Part shown: positions 1 to 7,928 of the stretch, in pieces
Layout of the letters: each line of letters begins with the position of its first letter
Numbering within the stretch: the first letter of the stretch is position 1
DNA from: Anaerolinea sp.
Lineage (GTDB): Bacteria; Chloroflexota; Anaerolineae; Anaerolineales; Villigracilaceae
Assembly: GCA_020723805.1 (NCBI GenBank)
Contig: DYID01000007.1
Coordinates: 1 to 64,000, forward strand
DNA: 64,000 nucleotides
Direction of reading: 5' to 3'
Position numbers and translations under genes: made by a program
Notes under the pieces: model-generated
The model's database searches: none
Told to the model about the DNA's origin: nothing
The model's input: only the letters and a program-made list of their open reading frames with translations

Positions 1-62
1 GAGACGTCCCTTTTGTGTTGTCAATGTTCTATTTTCTCAACTGCGTAAGTACTGTAATTTAA

Positions 63-91
63 TTGACTCATCACTTTCCATGTGGTAATAT
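63..91 (+). promoter_or_regulatory. Promoter of the metK riboswitch transcript
   Basis: A TTGACT -35 box (63-68) and a TAATAT -10 box (86-91) are separated by 17 bp. Transcription would start near 98, about 20 bases before the riboswitch. The spacing and the position directly before a SAM riboswitch support the call. Confidence 0.65.
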
Positions 92-120
92 CCATCGCAA
101 TTCAATAGCCCCAAAAGGCG

Positions 121-244
121 CTCTTATCCAGAGAGGCGGAGGGAACGGCCCTGTGATGCCTCGACAACCTCTCAGCAATGGTTCTCATTAGACCACGCTG
201 AAAAGGTGCCAATTCCGACAGACGGATGTTCTGGGAGATGAGAG
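121..244 (+). ncRNA. SAM-I (S-box) riboswitch
   Basis: The opening CTCTTATCCAGAGAGGCGGA, the GGCCCTGTGATGCC block, a CGACAACC block, the GGTGCCAATTCC block and the closing GAGATGAGAG match the SAM-I consensus in order and spacing. The first and last bases pair to close P1. It lies directly before metK, the SAM synthetase gene, which is the classical target: high SAM would close the aptamer and stop expression. The identification rests on motif order; no covariance search was run. Confidence 0.95.
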
Positions 245-261
245 GGCTGACTGCAAACACG

Positions 262-300
262 CAATTGCCCTTTCTGCACGTCTGAAGGGGCAATTTTATT
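262..300 (+). terminator. Probable expression-platform terminator of the SAM riboswitch
   Basis: An AATTGCCC arm (263-270) pairs with GGGCAATT ending at 295, followed by TTATTTC. It sits between the aptamer and the metK ribosome-binding site AAGGAG (305-310), where an intrinsic terminator is expected. The U tract is weak, so sequestration at the translation level is a possible alternative. Confidence 0.6.
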
Positions 301-321
301 TCTCAAGGAGACCCACACACA

Positions 322-1533
322 ATGAGCAACACTTTCATGACCGCCCCTAAACTGATGTTCACCTCCGAATCAGTTTCCGAAGGGCACCCCGATAAAATCT
401 GCGACCAAATTTCGGACGCCGTGCTGGACGCCTGCCTCGAACAGGACCCGCGCTCCCGTGTCGCCTGCGAAACCGCCACCAAGACCGGCTTCGTTGCGCT
501 GCTCGGTGAAATCACCACCAAAGCCGTCATCAACTACGATGAACTGGCGCGCAAGGTCATCACCGAAATCGGTTATGACTCGAGCGAAAAAGGCTTCGAC
601 GGCAATTCCTGCGGCGTGCTGGTCGCCATCGCCAAACAATCCGGCGACATCGCCATGGGCGTGGACAAGGCGCTCGAAGCCAAAGCCGGCGAAATGACCG
701 ATGAGGAAGTCGAGTCCATCGGCGCCGGCGACCAGGGCATGATGTTCGGTTTTGCCTGCAACGAGACCCCCACCCTCATGCCGCTGCCCATTTACCTTGC
801 CCACAAACTCACCCGCCGCCAAAGCGAACTGCGCAAGAGCGGAGCCATCCCCTGGCTGCGCCCCGACGCCAAGAGCCAGGTGACCATCGAATACTCCCGC
901 GGCAAACCTGTCCGCGTGGACACCGTCCTCATCTCCACCCAGCACGCGCCGGATGTTTCGCAAGCCGAAATCACCGAAATCGTCACCGAACAAATCATCA
1001 TGCCCACTCTGCCCGAAGGCATGGTGGACAAGAACCTCAAGATTTACGTCAACCCGACCGGGCGCTTCGTCGTCGGCGGACCGATGGGCGACGCCGGCGT
1101 GACCGGACGCAAAATCATCGTGGATACCTACGGCGGCATGGGACGCCACGGCGGCGGCGCCTTCAGCGGCAAAGACCCCACCAAAGTGGACCGCTCCGCC
1201 GCTTACGCCGCGCGCTACGTTGCCAAGAACCTCGTCGCCGCCGGCATCGCCGACCGCGTCGAAGTTCAGGTTGCCTACGCCATCGGCGTGGCGCATCCGC
1301 TCTCCATCAACGTGGAGACCTTCGGCACCGCCAAAATCTCCGATGACCATATCATCGCCCTCATTCACGACCACTTCGACCTGCGCCCCGGCGCCATCAT
1401 CCGCGACCTGGGACTGCGCAAGCCCATCTACCGCAAGACTGCCGCCTACGGTCACTTTGGGCGCGACGACATCGAATTCCCCTGGGAGCGCACCGACAAA
1501 GCGGATGCCCTTCGCAGCGCCGCCGGACTGTAA
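322..1533 (+). CDS. metK: S-adenosylmethionine synthetase
   Basis: Makes S-adenosylmethionine from methionine and ATP in the cytosol, releasing phosphate and pyrophosphate. The 403-residue product is full length for the family. It has the GHPDK motif (21-25), the GAGDQG ATP-site motif (134-139) and the [10 protein letters not shown] phosphate-binding loop (277-286). AAGGAG lies 11 bases before the ATG; a second in-frame ATG 15 bp on (MTAPKLMF) is a less likely start. The gene is preceded by a SAM-I riboswitch and followed by its own terminator, so it is probably transcribed alone under feedback control by its product. Confidence 0.97.
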   Translation: MSNTFMTAPKLMFTSESVSEGHPDKICDQISDAVLDACLEQDPRSRVACETATKTGFVALLGEITTKAVINYDELARKVITEIGYDSSEKGFDGNSCGVLVAIAKQSGDIAMGVDKALEAKAGEMTDEEVESIGAGDQGMMFGFACNETPTLMPLPIYLAHKLTRRQSELRKSGAIPWLRPDAKSQVTIEYSRGKPVRVDTVLISTQHAPDVSQAEITEIVTEQIIMPTLPEGMVDKNLKIYVNPTGRFVVGGPMGDAGVTGRKIIVDTYGGMGRHGGGAFSGKDPTKVDRSAAYAARYVAKNLVAAGIADRVEVQVAYAIGVAHPLSINVETFGTAKISDDHIIALIHDHFDLRPGAIIRDLGLRKPIYRKTAAYGHFGRDDIEFPWERTDKADALRSAAGL

Positions 1534-1551
1534 CCTTCCTCCTTCCTGCAA

Positions 1552-1590
1552 GCAACGGACAAACCAGAAAACGGTTTGTCCGTTTGCTTT
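1552..1590 (+). terminator. metK terminator
   Basis: A nearly perfect 14-bp stem formed by 1552-1565 and 1573-1587, with a short A-rich loop, starts 18 bases after the metK stop and is followed by a short T run. Confidence 0.75.
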
Positions 1591-1610
1591 AACCGACCAG
1601 GGACCTTTTT

Positions 1611-1688
1611 ATGCGAAACGTCCCGAAGGTTCTCGCAAATTGTGCCTATTTTCCAGCCAAACCTTCGGGACGGTGTGTAACATCAGTT
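1611..1688 (-). repeat. Dispersed palindromic element, type 1 (copy 1)
   Basis: Read on the minus strand it begins AACTGATGTTACACACCG and carries the CCCGAAGG / CCTTCGGG arms around GTTTGGCTGGAAAATAGG, the same interior as the copies at 39041 and 54811. It lies between the metK terminator and the thioesterase gene. One end (near 1611) has decayed. It is likely a small non-autonomous element with terminal inverted repeats. Confidence 0.8.
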
Positions 1689-1757
1689 GATAAAAGAGAA
1701 TTCTGCGGGCTCTGTGGCAAAGAAAAAGACGTATGGTAAACTCATGACGAGCAAAAC

Positions 1758-2234
1758 ATGACCGAAACACTCGCCCCCAAAACCATGCGCGCCTCGCGCG
1801 TGACCATCTCCCAACTCATGCACCCCGAACATGCCAACCTGCTGGGCAACGTCCACGGCGGCTGGATCATGAAACTGGTGGACGAAGCCGGCGCGCTCGC
1901 CTGTATGCGCCATGCCCAGAAAAAGGTCGTCACCGTTGCCATTGACTCGATGACCTTCCGCGAACCCATCCGCATCGGCGACCTGATCATCCTCAACGCT
2001 GAAGTCACCTACACTGGGCGCACCTCCATGGAAGCCGAAGTGCAGGTGCTGGCAGAGAACCCCATCACCGGCGAGCGCACGCACACCAACACCGCCTGGC
2101 TCGTCTATGTCGCCCTCGACGACGAAGGCAAGCCCGCCCCCGTCCCTCCGCTCAAAGCCGAAACGGACGATGAAAAACGCAAAATGACCGAAGCCCTTCA
2201 ACGTCAGGAACGCCGCTTGCAGCAGAAAAAATGA
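1758..2234 (+). CDS. Acyl-CoA thioesterase, hotdog fold (YciA type)
   Basis: Predicted to hydrolyse acyl-CoA to free acid and CoA. The 158-residue product has the single hotdog domain of the YciA/cytosolic thioesterase family: NVHGGWIMKLVDEAGA (about 31-46) is the helix with the conserved Gly and Asp, and TVAIDSMTFREPIRIGDL (about 59-76) is the strand region. The tail after residue 140 is charged and lacks a domain. Its TGA overlaps the ATG of the next gene by 4 bp, so it starts a translationally coupled run of five overlapping genes. Substrate range cannot be read from sequence. Confidence 0.88.
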   Translation: MTETLAPKTMRASRVTISQLMHPEHANLLGNVHGGWIMKLVDEAGALACMRHAQKKVVTVAIDSMTFREPIRIGDLIILNAEVTYTGRTSMEAEVQVLAENPITGERTHTNTAWLVYVALDDEGKPAPVPPLKAETDDEKRKMTEALQRQERRLQQKK

Positions 2235-3463
2235 CCACCCCCGAACTTCCTCCCCTCGACCTGCCGCCCGAACCGAAGGAACGCGTGGCGCATCCCATCC
2301 GCAGCCTGCGCGAACTGATTGACTACGTCGCCGGCAAATCGCTCCCGCCTCTGCCCCCCGACGACGGACGCATCACCGAACCCACACCTTTCCCCTTCCT
2401 CGCCATCGTCGGGCAGACGGAGATGAAACTCGCCCTGCTGCTGGGGCTCATCAACCCCAATGTCGGCGGGATTCTCCTCATCGGTCCGCGCGGCACGGCA
2501 AAGACCACCGCCGTCCGCAGTCTGCTCAAACTGCTCCCGCAGGTGGAACGCAGCACCTGTTTCTACGGCTGTCTCCCGGAAGACATCGAACTTGGCGGCA
2601 TAGACGCCGTCTGCCCTGATTGCGCCAAAAAATACGGCGAAGGGATTCCTCTCACCGCCCCCGACCCGGTGCGACTGGTGGAACTGCCGCTCAACGCCCG
2701 CCTCGAAGACGTGGTCGGCGGGATAGACGAGCACGCCGCCGCTCATCACCGCATGAGGGTCCGCCGCGGCATCCTCGCCCAGGCAGATCGCAACATCCTC
2801 TACATTGACGAAATCAACCTGCTCAGCGATGAAATCGTTGATTCCATCCTCGACGCCGCCGCACAAGGCTCCTACACCGTGCGGCGCGGTCCACTGGCAG
2901 CGACCTACCGCTCGCGCTTCGTCCTTATCGGCTCGATGAACCCCGAAGAGGGACGCCTGCGTCCGCAAATCCTCGACCGTTTCGGTCTGCGCGTCATCGT
3001 GCGCGGACTGGAGGATGCCAGCCAAAGACTGGAAGCGTACCGCCGCGTCAATGCCTATCTGGCGAATCCGCGTCAGATGATTGCCCAGTTTTCGGCGGAG
3101 ATGGAAGCGGCGGCGGCGGAGATCAAGTCGGCGCGCGAGCGCGTGAAAACCGTCCGCCTGCCGGATGAAGTCGCTCATCCCGCCATTCAACTGGTACAAA
3201 AAATGGGCGTGGATTCCCTGCGCGCCGAAATCACCTGGTTCGAAGCCGCCCGCGCCTACGCCGCCGCCGACAACCGCGACGAAGTGACCCTTGCCGACCT
3301 CAAAGCCGTCGCGCCGATGGCGCTGCGCCTGCGCCGCTCCTCGTACATGACCGAGTACTTCAAAGGGCAACAGGGCGAAGAACGCGAAATGCAAACCCTG
3401 CTCGAAGAATTCGGCAAAAAGAAACGCGCGGCAAAGACATCAAAGAAACCCCAACGCAAATGA
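2231..3463 (+). CDS. AAA+ ATPase of the magnesium/cobalt-chelatase subunit I family
   Basis: A 410-residue AAA+ protein with Walker A GPRGTAKTT (85-93), Walker B ILYIDEINLL (about 189-198, acidic pair D193-E194) and the ChlI-type insert. Between them lie four cysteines (C110, C114, C128, C131) in a CFYGC...CPDC arrangement that could bind metal. BchI/ChlI proteins power insertion of Mg into protoporphyrin, but no ChlD or ChlH partner is present here and the downstream genes are unrelated. It may be a stand-alone MoxR/ChlI-type chaperone ATPase. It overlaps the genes on both sides by 4 bp. Confidence 0.85.
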   Translation: MTTPELPPLDLPPEPKERVAHPIRSLRELIDYVAGKSLPPLPPDDGRITEPTPFPFLAIVGQTEMKLALLLGLINPNVGGILLIGPRGTAKTTAVRSLLKLLPQVERSTCFYGCLPEDIELGGIDAVCPDCAKKYGEGIPLTAPDPVRLVELPLNARLEDVVGGIDEHAAAHHRMRVRRGILAQADRNILYIDEINLLSDEIVDSILDAAAQGSYTVRRGPLAATYRSRFVLIGSMNPEEGRLRPQILDRFGLRVIVRGLEDASQRLEAYRRVNAYLANPRQMIAQFSAEMEAAAAEIKSARERVKTVRLPDEVAHPAIQLVQKMGVDSLRAEITWFEAARAYAAADNRDEVTLADLKAVAPMALRLRRSSYMTEYFKGQQGEEREMQTLLEEFGKKKRAAKTSKKPQRK

Positions 3464-4089
3464 CCCAGCCGAAAATCCCCAACCCCGCCTACCGCATCGA
3501 AACCGAACGCCTCGTCATTCGCTGCTACCAACCTTCCGATACACAACTGCTGGCGAATTCCATCCTCGAAAGCCTCGACCACCTCAAACCCTGGATGCCC
3601 TGGGCGCACGACGAACCGCGTCCCTTCAATGTGCGGCTTCAGGGCGTGCAGCGCTTTCGCGGCCGGTTCGACATGCAGGAAGATTACATCTATGGCATCT
3701 TCAATCCCGAAGAGACCCGCCTGCTCGGCGGTACGGGTCTGCACACGCGCATCGGTGAACAGCAGTTGGAAATCGGCTACTGGATTCACAAGGACTACAC
3801 CGGGCGCGGCTTGATCACAGAAACCGCCACCGCGCTTATCAAGGTTGCCTTCGAAATCATCCACGTCCACCGCATCGAAATTCACTGCGACCCGCGCAAC
3901 CATGCCTCCGCCGCTATCCCGCGCAAACTCGGCTTCACGCACGAAGGCACCCTGCGGAAAAAAACGCCCTTCCTGAACGGCTGGAGCGACTCGATGATTT
4001 GGGGACTGCTCGAAGAGGAATACCCCGCCAGTCCGGCGGCGCAGGCAAAGATCAAGGTCTTCGACGCCTTCGGCACCCCGCTCTTATGA
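3460..4089 (+). CDS. GNAT N-acetyltransferase (RimJ/RimL type)
   Basis: The 209-residue protein has the GNAT fold: an N-terminal strand ETERLVIRCYQPSD (about 13-26), the acetyl-CoA loop around IHKDYTGRGLITETATALI (about 109-127) and HRIEIHCDPRNHASAAIPRKLGF (about 137-159), typical of RimJ/RimL enzymes that acetylate ribosomal-protein N-termini or small amines. The target is unknown. The ATG overlaps the previous stop by 4 bp and its own TGA overlaps the next ATG. Confidence 0.88.
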   Translation: MTQPKIPNPAYRIETERLVIRCYQPSDTQLLANSILESLDHLKPWMPWAHDEPRPFNVRLQGVQRFRGRFDMQEDYIYGIFNPEETRLLGGTGLHTRIGEQQLEIGYWIHKDYTGRGLITETATALIKVAFEIIHVHRIEIHCDPRNHASAAIPRKLGFTHEGTLRKKTPFLNGWSDSMIWGLLEEEYPASPAAQAKIKVFDAFGTPLL

Positions 4090-5696
4090 CCTCCGCCTTC
4101 AAACGCATCGCCGAAAAACCCATCCTCCTGCTCCTCGCCGTCAACATCCTTGCCGGTCTGTTGACCTACCGCGATTACGGCACCGCCTGGGACGAGCCGC
4201 TCTTCTACAGTTATGCCGACGCACTCGGCTACGCCTACTCGCCGAAGGAATGGTTCAGCGGTCACTTCGACCTCTACAACTCCTATGGCGCCAGCGCCGA
4301 CGACCACAAAAACCGCGGACCCGCCTACCTCTTCCTTGCCCGCAACTTCGTCTATGGACTGAAAGCGCTCGGCGCCGACTCCGCCGAAGCCTGGCACCTC
4401 GTCAATTTCCTTTTCTTCCAACTCGGCATTTACCTGCTCTACCGCTTCGCCCGCCGCTGGATGGACAAACCCGCCGCCTTCTTTACCGCTGTCTTCTTCA
4501 CCTTCCAGCCCCTGCTGTGGGAACACGCCTTCATCAACCCCAAAGACCCGCCCTTTCTGACGTTCTTCCTTGGCGCCATCTGTTTCGGCTTCGAAATGGT
4601 GGACGCCGCCGCATCGGGCGCGAAGAACGCCGCCCGCAAGATGCTTCTGGCGGCGTTCTTCCTCGGCATCGCCACCTCCATCCGCGTGCTGGGACCGTTC
4701 GCCGGTCTGCTGGTCTTCCTCTACTTCCTCTCGAAACCCAGCCTGCGCAGGGATAAAACCGCCTGGCGCACGTTCTTCCTTTACGGCTTTACATCGGTTG
4801 CGATCATGCTGGCGACCTGGCCCTACCTGTGGGAAAACCCCATCCGCAATTTTTTCGGCGTCCTGCGTTTCATGTCCGATAACCCTACCGAACTGGGCTT
4901 GCTGTTCGAGGGCGAGATTTACCGCGCCAACAACCTGCCGCTTCACTACTTCCCCTTCATGCTCACCTTCACCCTGACCGAACCCGCCATCCCGCTCTCC
5001 GTGCTGGGGGTGATGCTTGGGTTTTGGAAAATATTCAGGGGCGACGCGCCCAGTCCCCAGATCCGAAAAGACCGGGCGGTTTCGCTGGCGTTGACGCTGG
5101 TGTGGTTTCTCACCCTGCTGGCATACATCCTCCTCCGCCGCCCGTCCATGTACGACGGCATCCGCCACTTCCTGTTCATCCTGCCGCCGGTGTTCGTCTT
5201 CATCGGGTTGGCGTATGAGGTCATCGTCACGCAAGCCGCCGCCCTGCTGGCACGGCTGAACATTTCATCGCTTTGGTTGTACGCTCTCACCGGCGTGGTG
5301 CTGCTCGTCCCCGGTTTGTACGGCATCTTCAAACTTCATCCCTACGAATATACGTATTACAATTTCTACATCGGCGGCACCAGCCGCGCCTTCCGCACCT
5401 ACGAGACCGACTACTGGCTCACCTGCTACAAAGACGCCGTGCAGGCGCTCAACGAAAAAGTGGACTCGCCCGTCAGGCTGTTCGTCAAACGCGAGGCGTA
5501 TCTGGCGGAGCCGTTTGCAGACGAAAACGTGCAAATTTTTTCGCTGCACGACCCATCGGTGGAAATCCGCTCCGGCGATTATGTGCTTGCCAACTCGCGC
5601 ACCAACGATAACCTGACCACTTACCCCAAAGAGCCAATCGTGATTGAAATCTCACGCGTCGGCGCAAAGTTCTGCACCATCCGGCAAATCCCATGA
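4086..5696 (+). CDS. GT39-like membrane glycosyltransferase (PMT/ArnT type)
   Basis: A 536-residue polytopic protein with roughly ten hydrophobic segments. After the first membrane segment comes DYGTAWDEPLF (about 29-39), the acidic first-loop motif of GT-C enzymes of the PMT/ArnT class; INPKDPPFLTFF (about 147-158) is a second family hallmark. Such enzymes transfer a sugar from a lipid-phosphate donor to protein or lipid outside the membrane. The start at 4086 overlaps the GNAT stop; an upstream in-frame extension to 3999 would lie wholly inside the GNAT gene and is rejected. The acceptor is unknown. Confidence 0.82.
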   Translation: MTSAFKRIAEKPILLLLAVNILAGLLTYRDYGTAWDEPLFYSYADALGYAYSPKEWFSGHFDLYNSYGASADDHKNRGPAYLFLARNFVYGLKALGADSAEAWHLVNFLFFQLGIYLLYRFARRWMDKPAAFFTAVFFTFQPLLWEHAFINPKDPPFLTFFLGAICFGFEMVDAAASGAKNAARKMLLAAFFLGIATSIRVLGPFAGLLVFLYFLSKPSLRRDKTAWRTFFLYGFTSVAIMLATWPYLWENPIRNFFGVLRFMSDNPTELGLLFEGEIYRANNLPLHYFPFMLTFTLTEPAIPLSVLGVMLGFWKIFRGDAPSPQIRKDRAVSLALTLVWFLTLLAYILLRRPSMYDGIRHFLFILPPVFVFIGLAYEVIVTQAAALLARLNISSLWLYALTGVVLLVPGLYGIFKLHPYEYTYYNFYIGGTSRAFRTYETDYWLTCYKDAVQALNEKVDSPVRLFVKREAYLAEPFADENVQIFSLHDPSVEIRSGDYVLANSRTNDNLTTYPKEPIVIEISRVGAKFCTIRQIP

Positions 5697-6691
5697 CCAC
5701 ACACAAGGAACGCATCCAAGCCAGCCTGCAAGGCGAAATCATTGACCGCCCGCCTGTGGCGTTGTGGCGGCATTTCCCCGTGGACGACCAAACGCCGGGC
5801 ACGCTTGCCCAAGCCACGCTCCACTTTCAACGCACCTACGACTTCGACCTCGTCAAAGTGACGCCTGCCTCTTCGTTTTGCTTGAAGGACTGGGGCGTGG
5901 AGGACGAATGGCGGGGTCACACCGAAGGGACGCGCCAATACACCAAACGCGTCATTCACGGACCTCGGGACTGGGAACGCCTCCCCCTGCTCGACCCCAC
6001 CTCCCGGCATCTCGCCGCGCAATTGGAATGCCTGCGCCTGATCCGCGCCGAACTCGACCCGCAGACTCCCCTGCTCCAAACGGTCTTCAGCCCGCTGGCG
6101 CAGGCGAAGAACCTGGCTGGCAGTGAGACTTTGCTTGCGCATCTGCGGCTCTACCCCGAAGCCGTGCTGAAAGGACTCGCCGTCATCGCCGAGACCACCC
6201 GCCGCTTCGTGGAAGCCTCTCTCGAGACCGGCATAGACGGCGTGTTCTACGCCGTTCAACACGCGCAAGCCAGTCTGCTCTCGCTCGAGGAGTATCGAAC
6301 CTTTGGTTTGCCGAACGACCTCAAGGCGCTCGAACCGGCGCGGGGATTGTGGTGCAACCTGCTTCACCTGCACGGAAGCGATGTGTATTTCTCCCTGCTT
6401 CCTGCTTTCGACTTCCCCATCGTCAACTGGCATGACCGCGAAACGCCTCCGTCTCTGGCAGAGGCGCAGGAGGGATTCGCGGGCGTCGTCTGCGGAGGCA
6501 TGAGGCAGGATACGCTCGTGTACGGGAATCAGGCTGAAGTCCAGAAAGAAGCGGCAGATGCCCTTCAGCAGACGGGCGGCAAACGCTTCCTCCTCGGCAC
6601 GGGATGCGTGGTCCCGGTCATTGCGCCGCATGGCAATCTCACCGCGGCGCGGCAAGTTCCCCTCTCCTTTCAGGAGAAGGGTCAGGGGTGA
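5693..6691 (+). CDS. Uroporphyrinogen decarboxylase family protein, not HemE proper
   Basis: The 332-residue product has the UroD/MtaA barrel pattern: DRPPVALWRHFPVDDQ near residue 18, YDFDLVKVTP, GIDGVFYAVQHAQ mid-protein and a C-terminal GCVVPVIAPHGNLTAAR. HemE itself has RPPVW.MRQAGRY, which is absent, so a corrinoid methyltransferase-like or uncharacterised role is more likely than haem synthesis. The last ten residues (PLSFQEKGQG) are encoded by an in-frame copy of a dispersed CTCACCCC...GGAGAGG repeat, so the original C-terminus may have been replaced. It overlaps its upstream neighbour by 4 bp. Confidence 0.82.
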   Translation: MTTHKERIQASLQGEIIDRPPVALWRHFPVDDQTPGTLAQATLHFQRTYDFDLVKVTPASSFCLKDWGVEDEWRGHTEGTRQYTKRVIHGPRDWERLPLLDPTSRHLAAQLECLRLIRAELDPQTPLLQTVFSPLAQAKNLAGSETLLAHLRLYPEAVLKGLAVIAETTRRFVEASLETGIDGVFYAVQHAQASLLSLEEYRTFGLPNDLKALEPARGLWCNLLHLHGSDVYFSLLPAFDFPIVNWHDRETPPSLAEAQEGFAGVVCGGMRQDTLVYGNQAEVQKEAADALQQTGGKRFLLGTGCVVPVIAPHGNLTAARQVPLSFQEKGQG

Positions 6692-6693
6692 GG
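6659..6693 (+). repeat. GC-rich dispersed repeat overlapping the end of the UroD-like gene
   Basis: CCCCTCTCCTTTCAGGAGAA followed by GGGTCAGGGGTGAG is the reverse complement of the repeat at 13494-13529 and related to the inner part of 39235-39327. It supplies the last codons and the stop of the UroD-like gene. Confidence 0.7.
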
Positions 6694-6697
6694 TCGC

Positions 6698-7270
6698 ATG
6701 AGTTTAAGAGTCATTGCTGGCAAAGCGAAGGGACGCAAGTTGAAGTCGGTGGAGGGCGACACGACCCGTCCCATCACCGACCGCGTGAAGGAGGCGTTGT
6801 TCAACATCCTCGGCTCGGATGTGATTGATTCGAGCTGGTGGGATTTGTTCGGCGGCACGGGCGCGGTGGGCATCGAGGCGTTGAGCCGCGGCGCGGCGTT
6901 CGTGCGCTTCACCGACTTGAACCGCACGCCTGTCGAGGTTATCAAGGAAAATCTCAAGCACTGCAAGTTCGAGTCGCAGGCGGAGGTGCGCCGCGCGGAT
7001 GCGTTCGCCTATCTCTCGGCAGAGCCCGACCGAAGGTTCGAGTACATCTACATCGCCCCGCCGCAATACAAGGAGATGTGGGCGAAGGCGCTCGAACTGC
7101 TGGACGAAAACCCCGACTGGCTGGCGGAGGACGGCTGGGTCATCGTGCAGATTGCGCCGAGGGAATACCAGACTTCCACACCCGCCCTCGAGAACCTGGA
7201 GGAGATAGACCAGCGGAAATACGGCAGCACCCTGCTGGTCTTTTACCAGCGGAAAGAAAAGACCGTGTAG
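6698..7270 (+). CDS. rsmD: 16S rRNA (guanine-N2)-methyltransferase RsmD family
   Basis: Predicted to methylate G966 of 16S rRNA using SAM. The 190-residue protein starts with MSLRVIAGKAKGRKL, has the RsmD signature RPITDRVKEALFNILG (24-39) and SAM motif I WWDLFGGTGAVGIEALSRGA (47-66). The catalytic motif IV, usually DPPY, reads APPQY (120-124), with the acidic residue replaced by Ala. This may be a lineage variant or mean altered activity. The gene starts 6 bases after the UroD-like stop with GTGAGG as ribosome-binding site. Confidence 0.88.
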   Translation: MSLRVIAGKAKGRKLKSVEGDTTRPITDRVKEALFNILGSDVIDSSWWDLFGGTGAVGIEALSRGAAFVRFTDLNRTPVEVIKENLKHCKFESQAEVRRADAFAYLSAEPDRRFEYIYIAPPQYKEMWAKALELLDENPDWLAEDGWVIVQIAPREYQTSTPALENLEEIDQRKYGSTLLVFYQRKEKTV

Positions 7271-7305
7271 TATGCGCTCTCTAGCGCAATCGAGAAGGAG
7301 GCAGC

Positions 7306-7794
7306 ATGGACATCCAAATCGTAAAAATCGAAAAACCCGAAGTCATCAACTTCATCCTCGGGCAGTCGCACTTCATCAAAACCGTGGAAGACATTCACGA
7401 GGCGCTGGTCACCTCGGTGCCGGGCATCAAGTTTGGGCTGGCGTTTTGCGAGGCGTCGGGGGAATGTCTCGTGCGGTGGACGGGGACGGACGAAGCGATG
7501 ATCGAACTGGCAAAGAAGAACGCCCTGGCAATCGGTGCGGGGCATTCGTTCATCGTCTTTTTGGGCGAGGGGTTCTATCCCATCAATGTGCTGAACGCGG
7601 TCAAAAACGTGCCGGAGGTGGCGCGCATCTTCTGCGCCACCGCCAACCCGGTCGAGGTGCTGGTTGCCCAAACTGAGCAGGGACGCGGCATCCTGGGCGT
7701 GGTGGACGGCTTCCCGCCGAAGGGTGTGGAGGACGAAAACGGCATTGCCTGGCGCAAGAGTCTCCTGCGCAGGTTTGGTTACAAGATTGCGTAG
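7306..7794 (+). CDS. Adenosine-specific kinase (DUF355 family)
   Basis: The 162-residue protein matches the small adenosine-specific kinase family across its length: VINFILGQSHFIKTVEDIHE (14-33), FCEASGECLVRWTG (about 48-61), GAGHSFIVFLGEGFYP (about 77-92) and the C-terminal RGILGVVDGFPPKG. Archaeal members bind adenosine and AMP. GAAGGAGG is 6 bases before the ATG. It is separated from rsmD by 35 bp and could share its transcript. The role is likely nucleoside salvage, inferred from the family only. Confidence 0.85.
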   Translation: MDIQIVKIEKPEVINFILGQSHFIKTVEDIHEALVTSVPGIKFGLAFCEASGECLVRWTGTDEAMIELAKKNALAIGAGHSFIVFLGEGFYPINVLNAVKNVPEVARIFCATANPVEVLVAQTEQGRGILGVVDGFPPKGVEDENGIAWRKSLLRRFGYKIA

Positions 7795-7896
7795 GTTTTA
7801 TCCGCCAGCCTTCACGAATTTTGGCATGGCAACGCCCGTCCGCCTTGCAAAATCAATGTAGTTTTCACACCCCCAAAACAACGGGGATCGTCATGC

Positions 7897-7902
7897 TACA
7901 AT
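7897..7902 (+). promoter_or_regulatory. Probable -10 box before the cNMP-domain kinase gene
   Basis: TGCTACAAT (7894-7902) is an extended -10 element 26 bp before the chosen ATG at 7929. This makes the longer in-frame start at 7821 unlikely. Confidence 0.5.
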
Positions 7903-7928
7903 GGTACAAGCAACCTTCGGAGAACGCC

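Noticed and set aside
1-62. A gene at the left edge
   Set aside because: No open frame with a start or family similarity; the stretch is AT-rich and lies before the metK promoter.
370-1551. 393-codon frame on the minus strand opposite metK
   Set aside because: It mirrors a certain gene; the translation is Gly/Val/Asp-rich and patternless, as expected from antisense of GC-rich coding DNA. The same applies to long antisense frames at 3882-5234, 14231-15658, 44171-45730, 51089-52876, 53009-54691 and 56495-58060.
2231-3463. Chlorophyll or bacteriochlorophyll synthesis locus because of the ChlI-like ATPase
   Set aside because: No ChlD/ChlH or other pigment gene is present, and the neighbours are unrelated.
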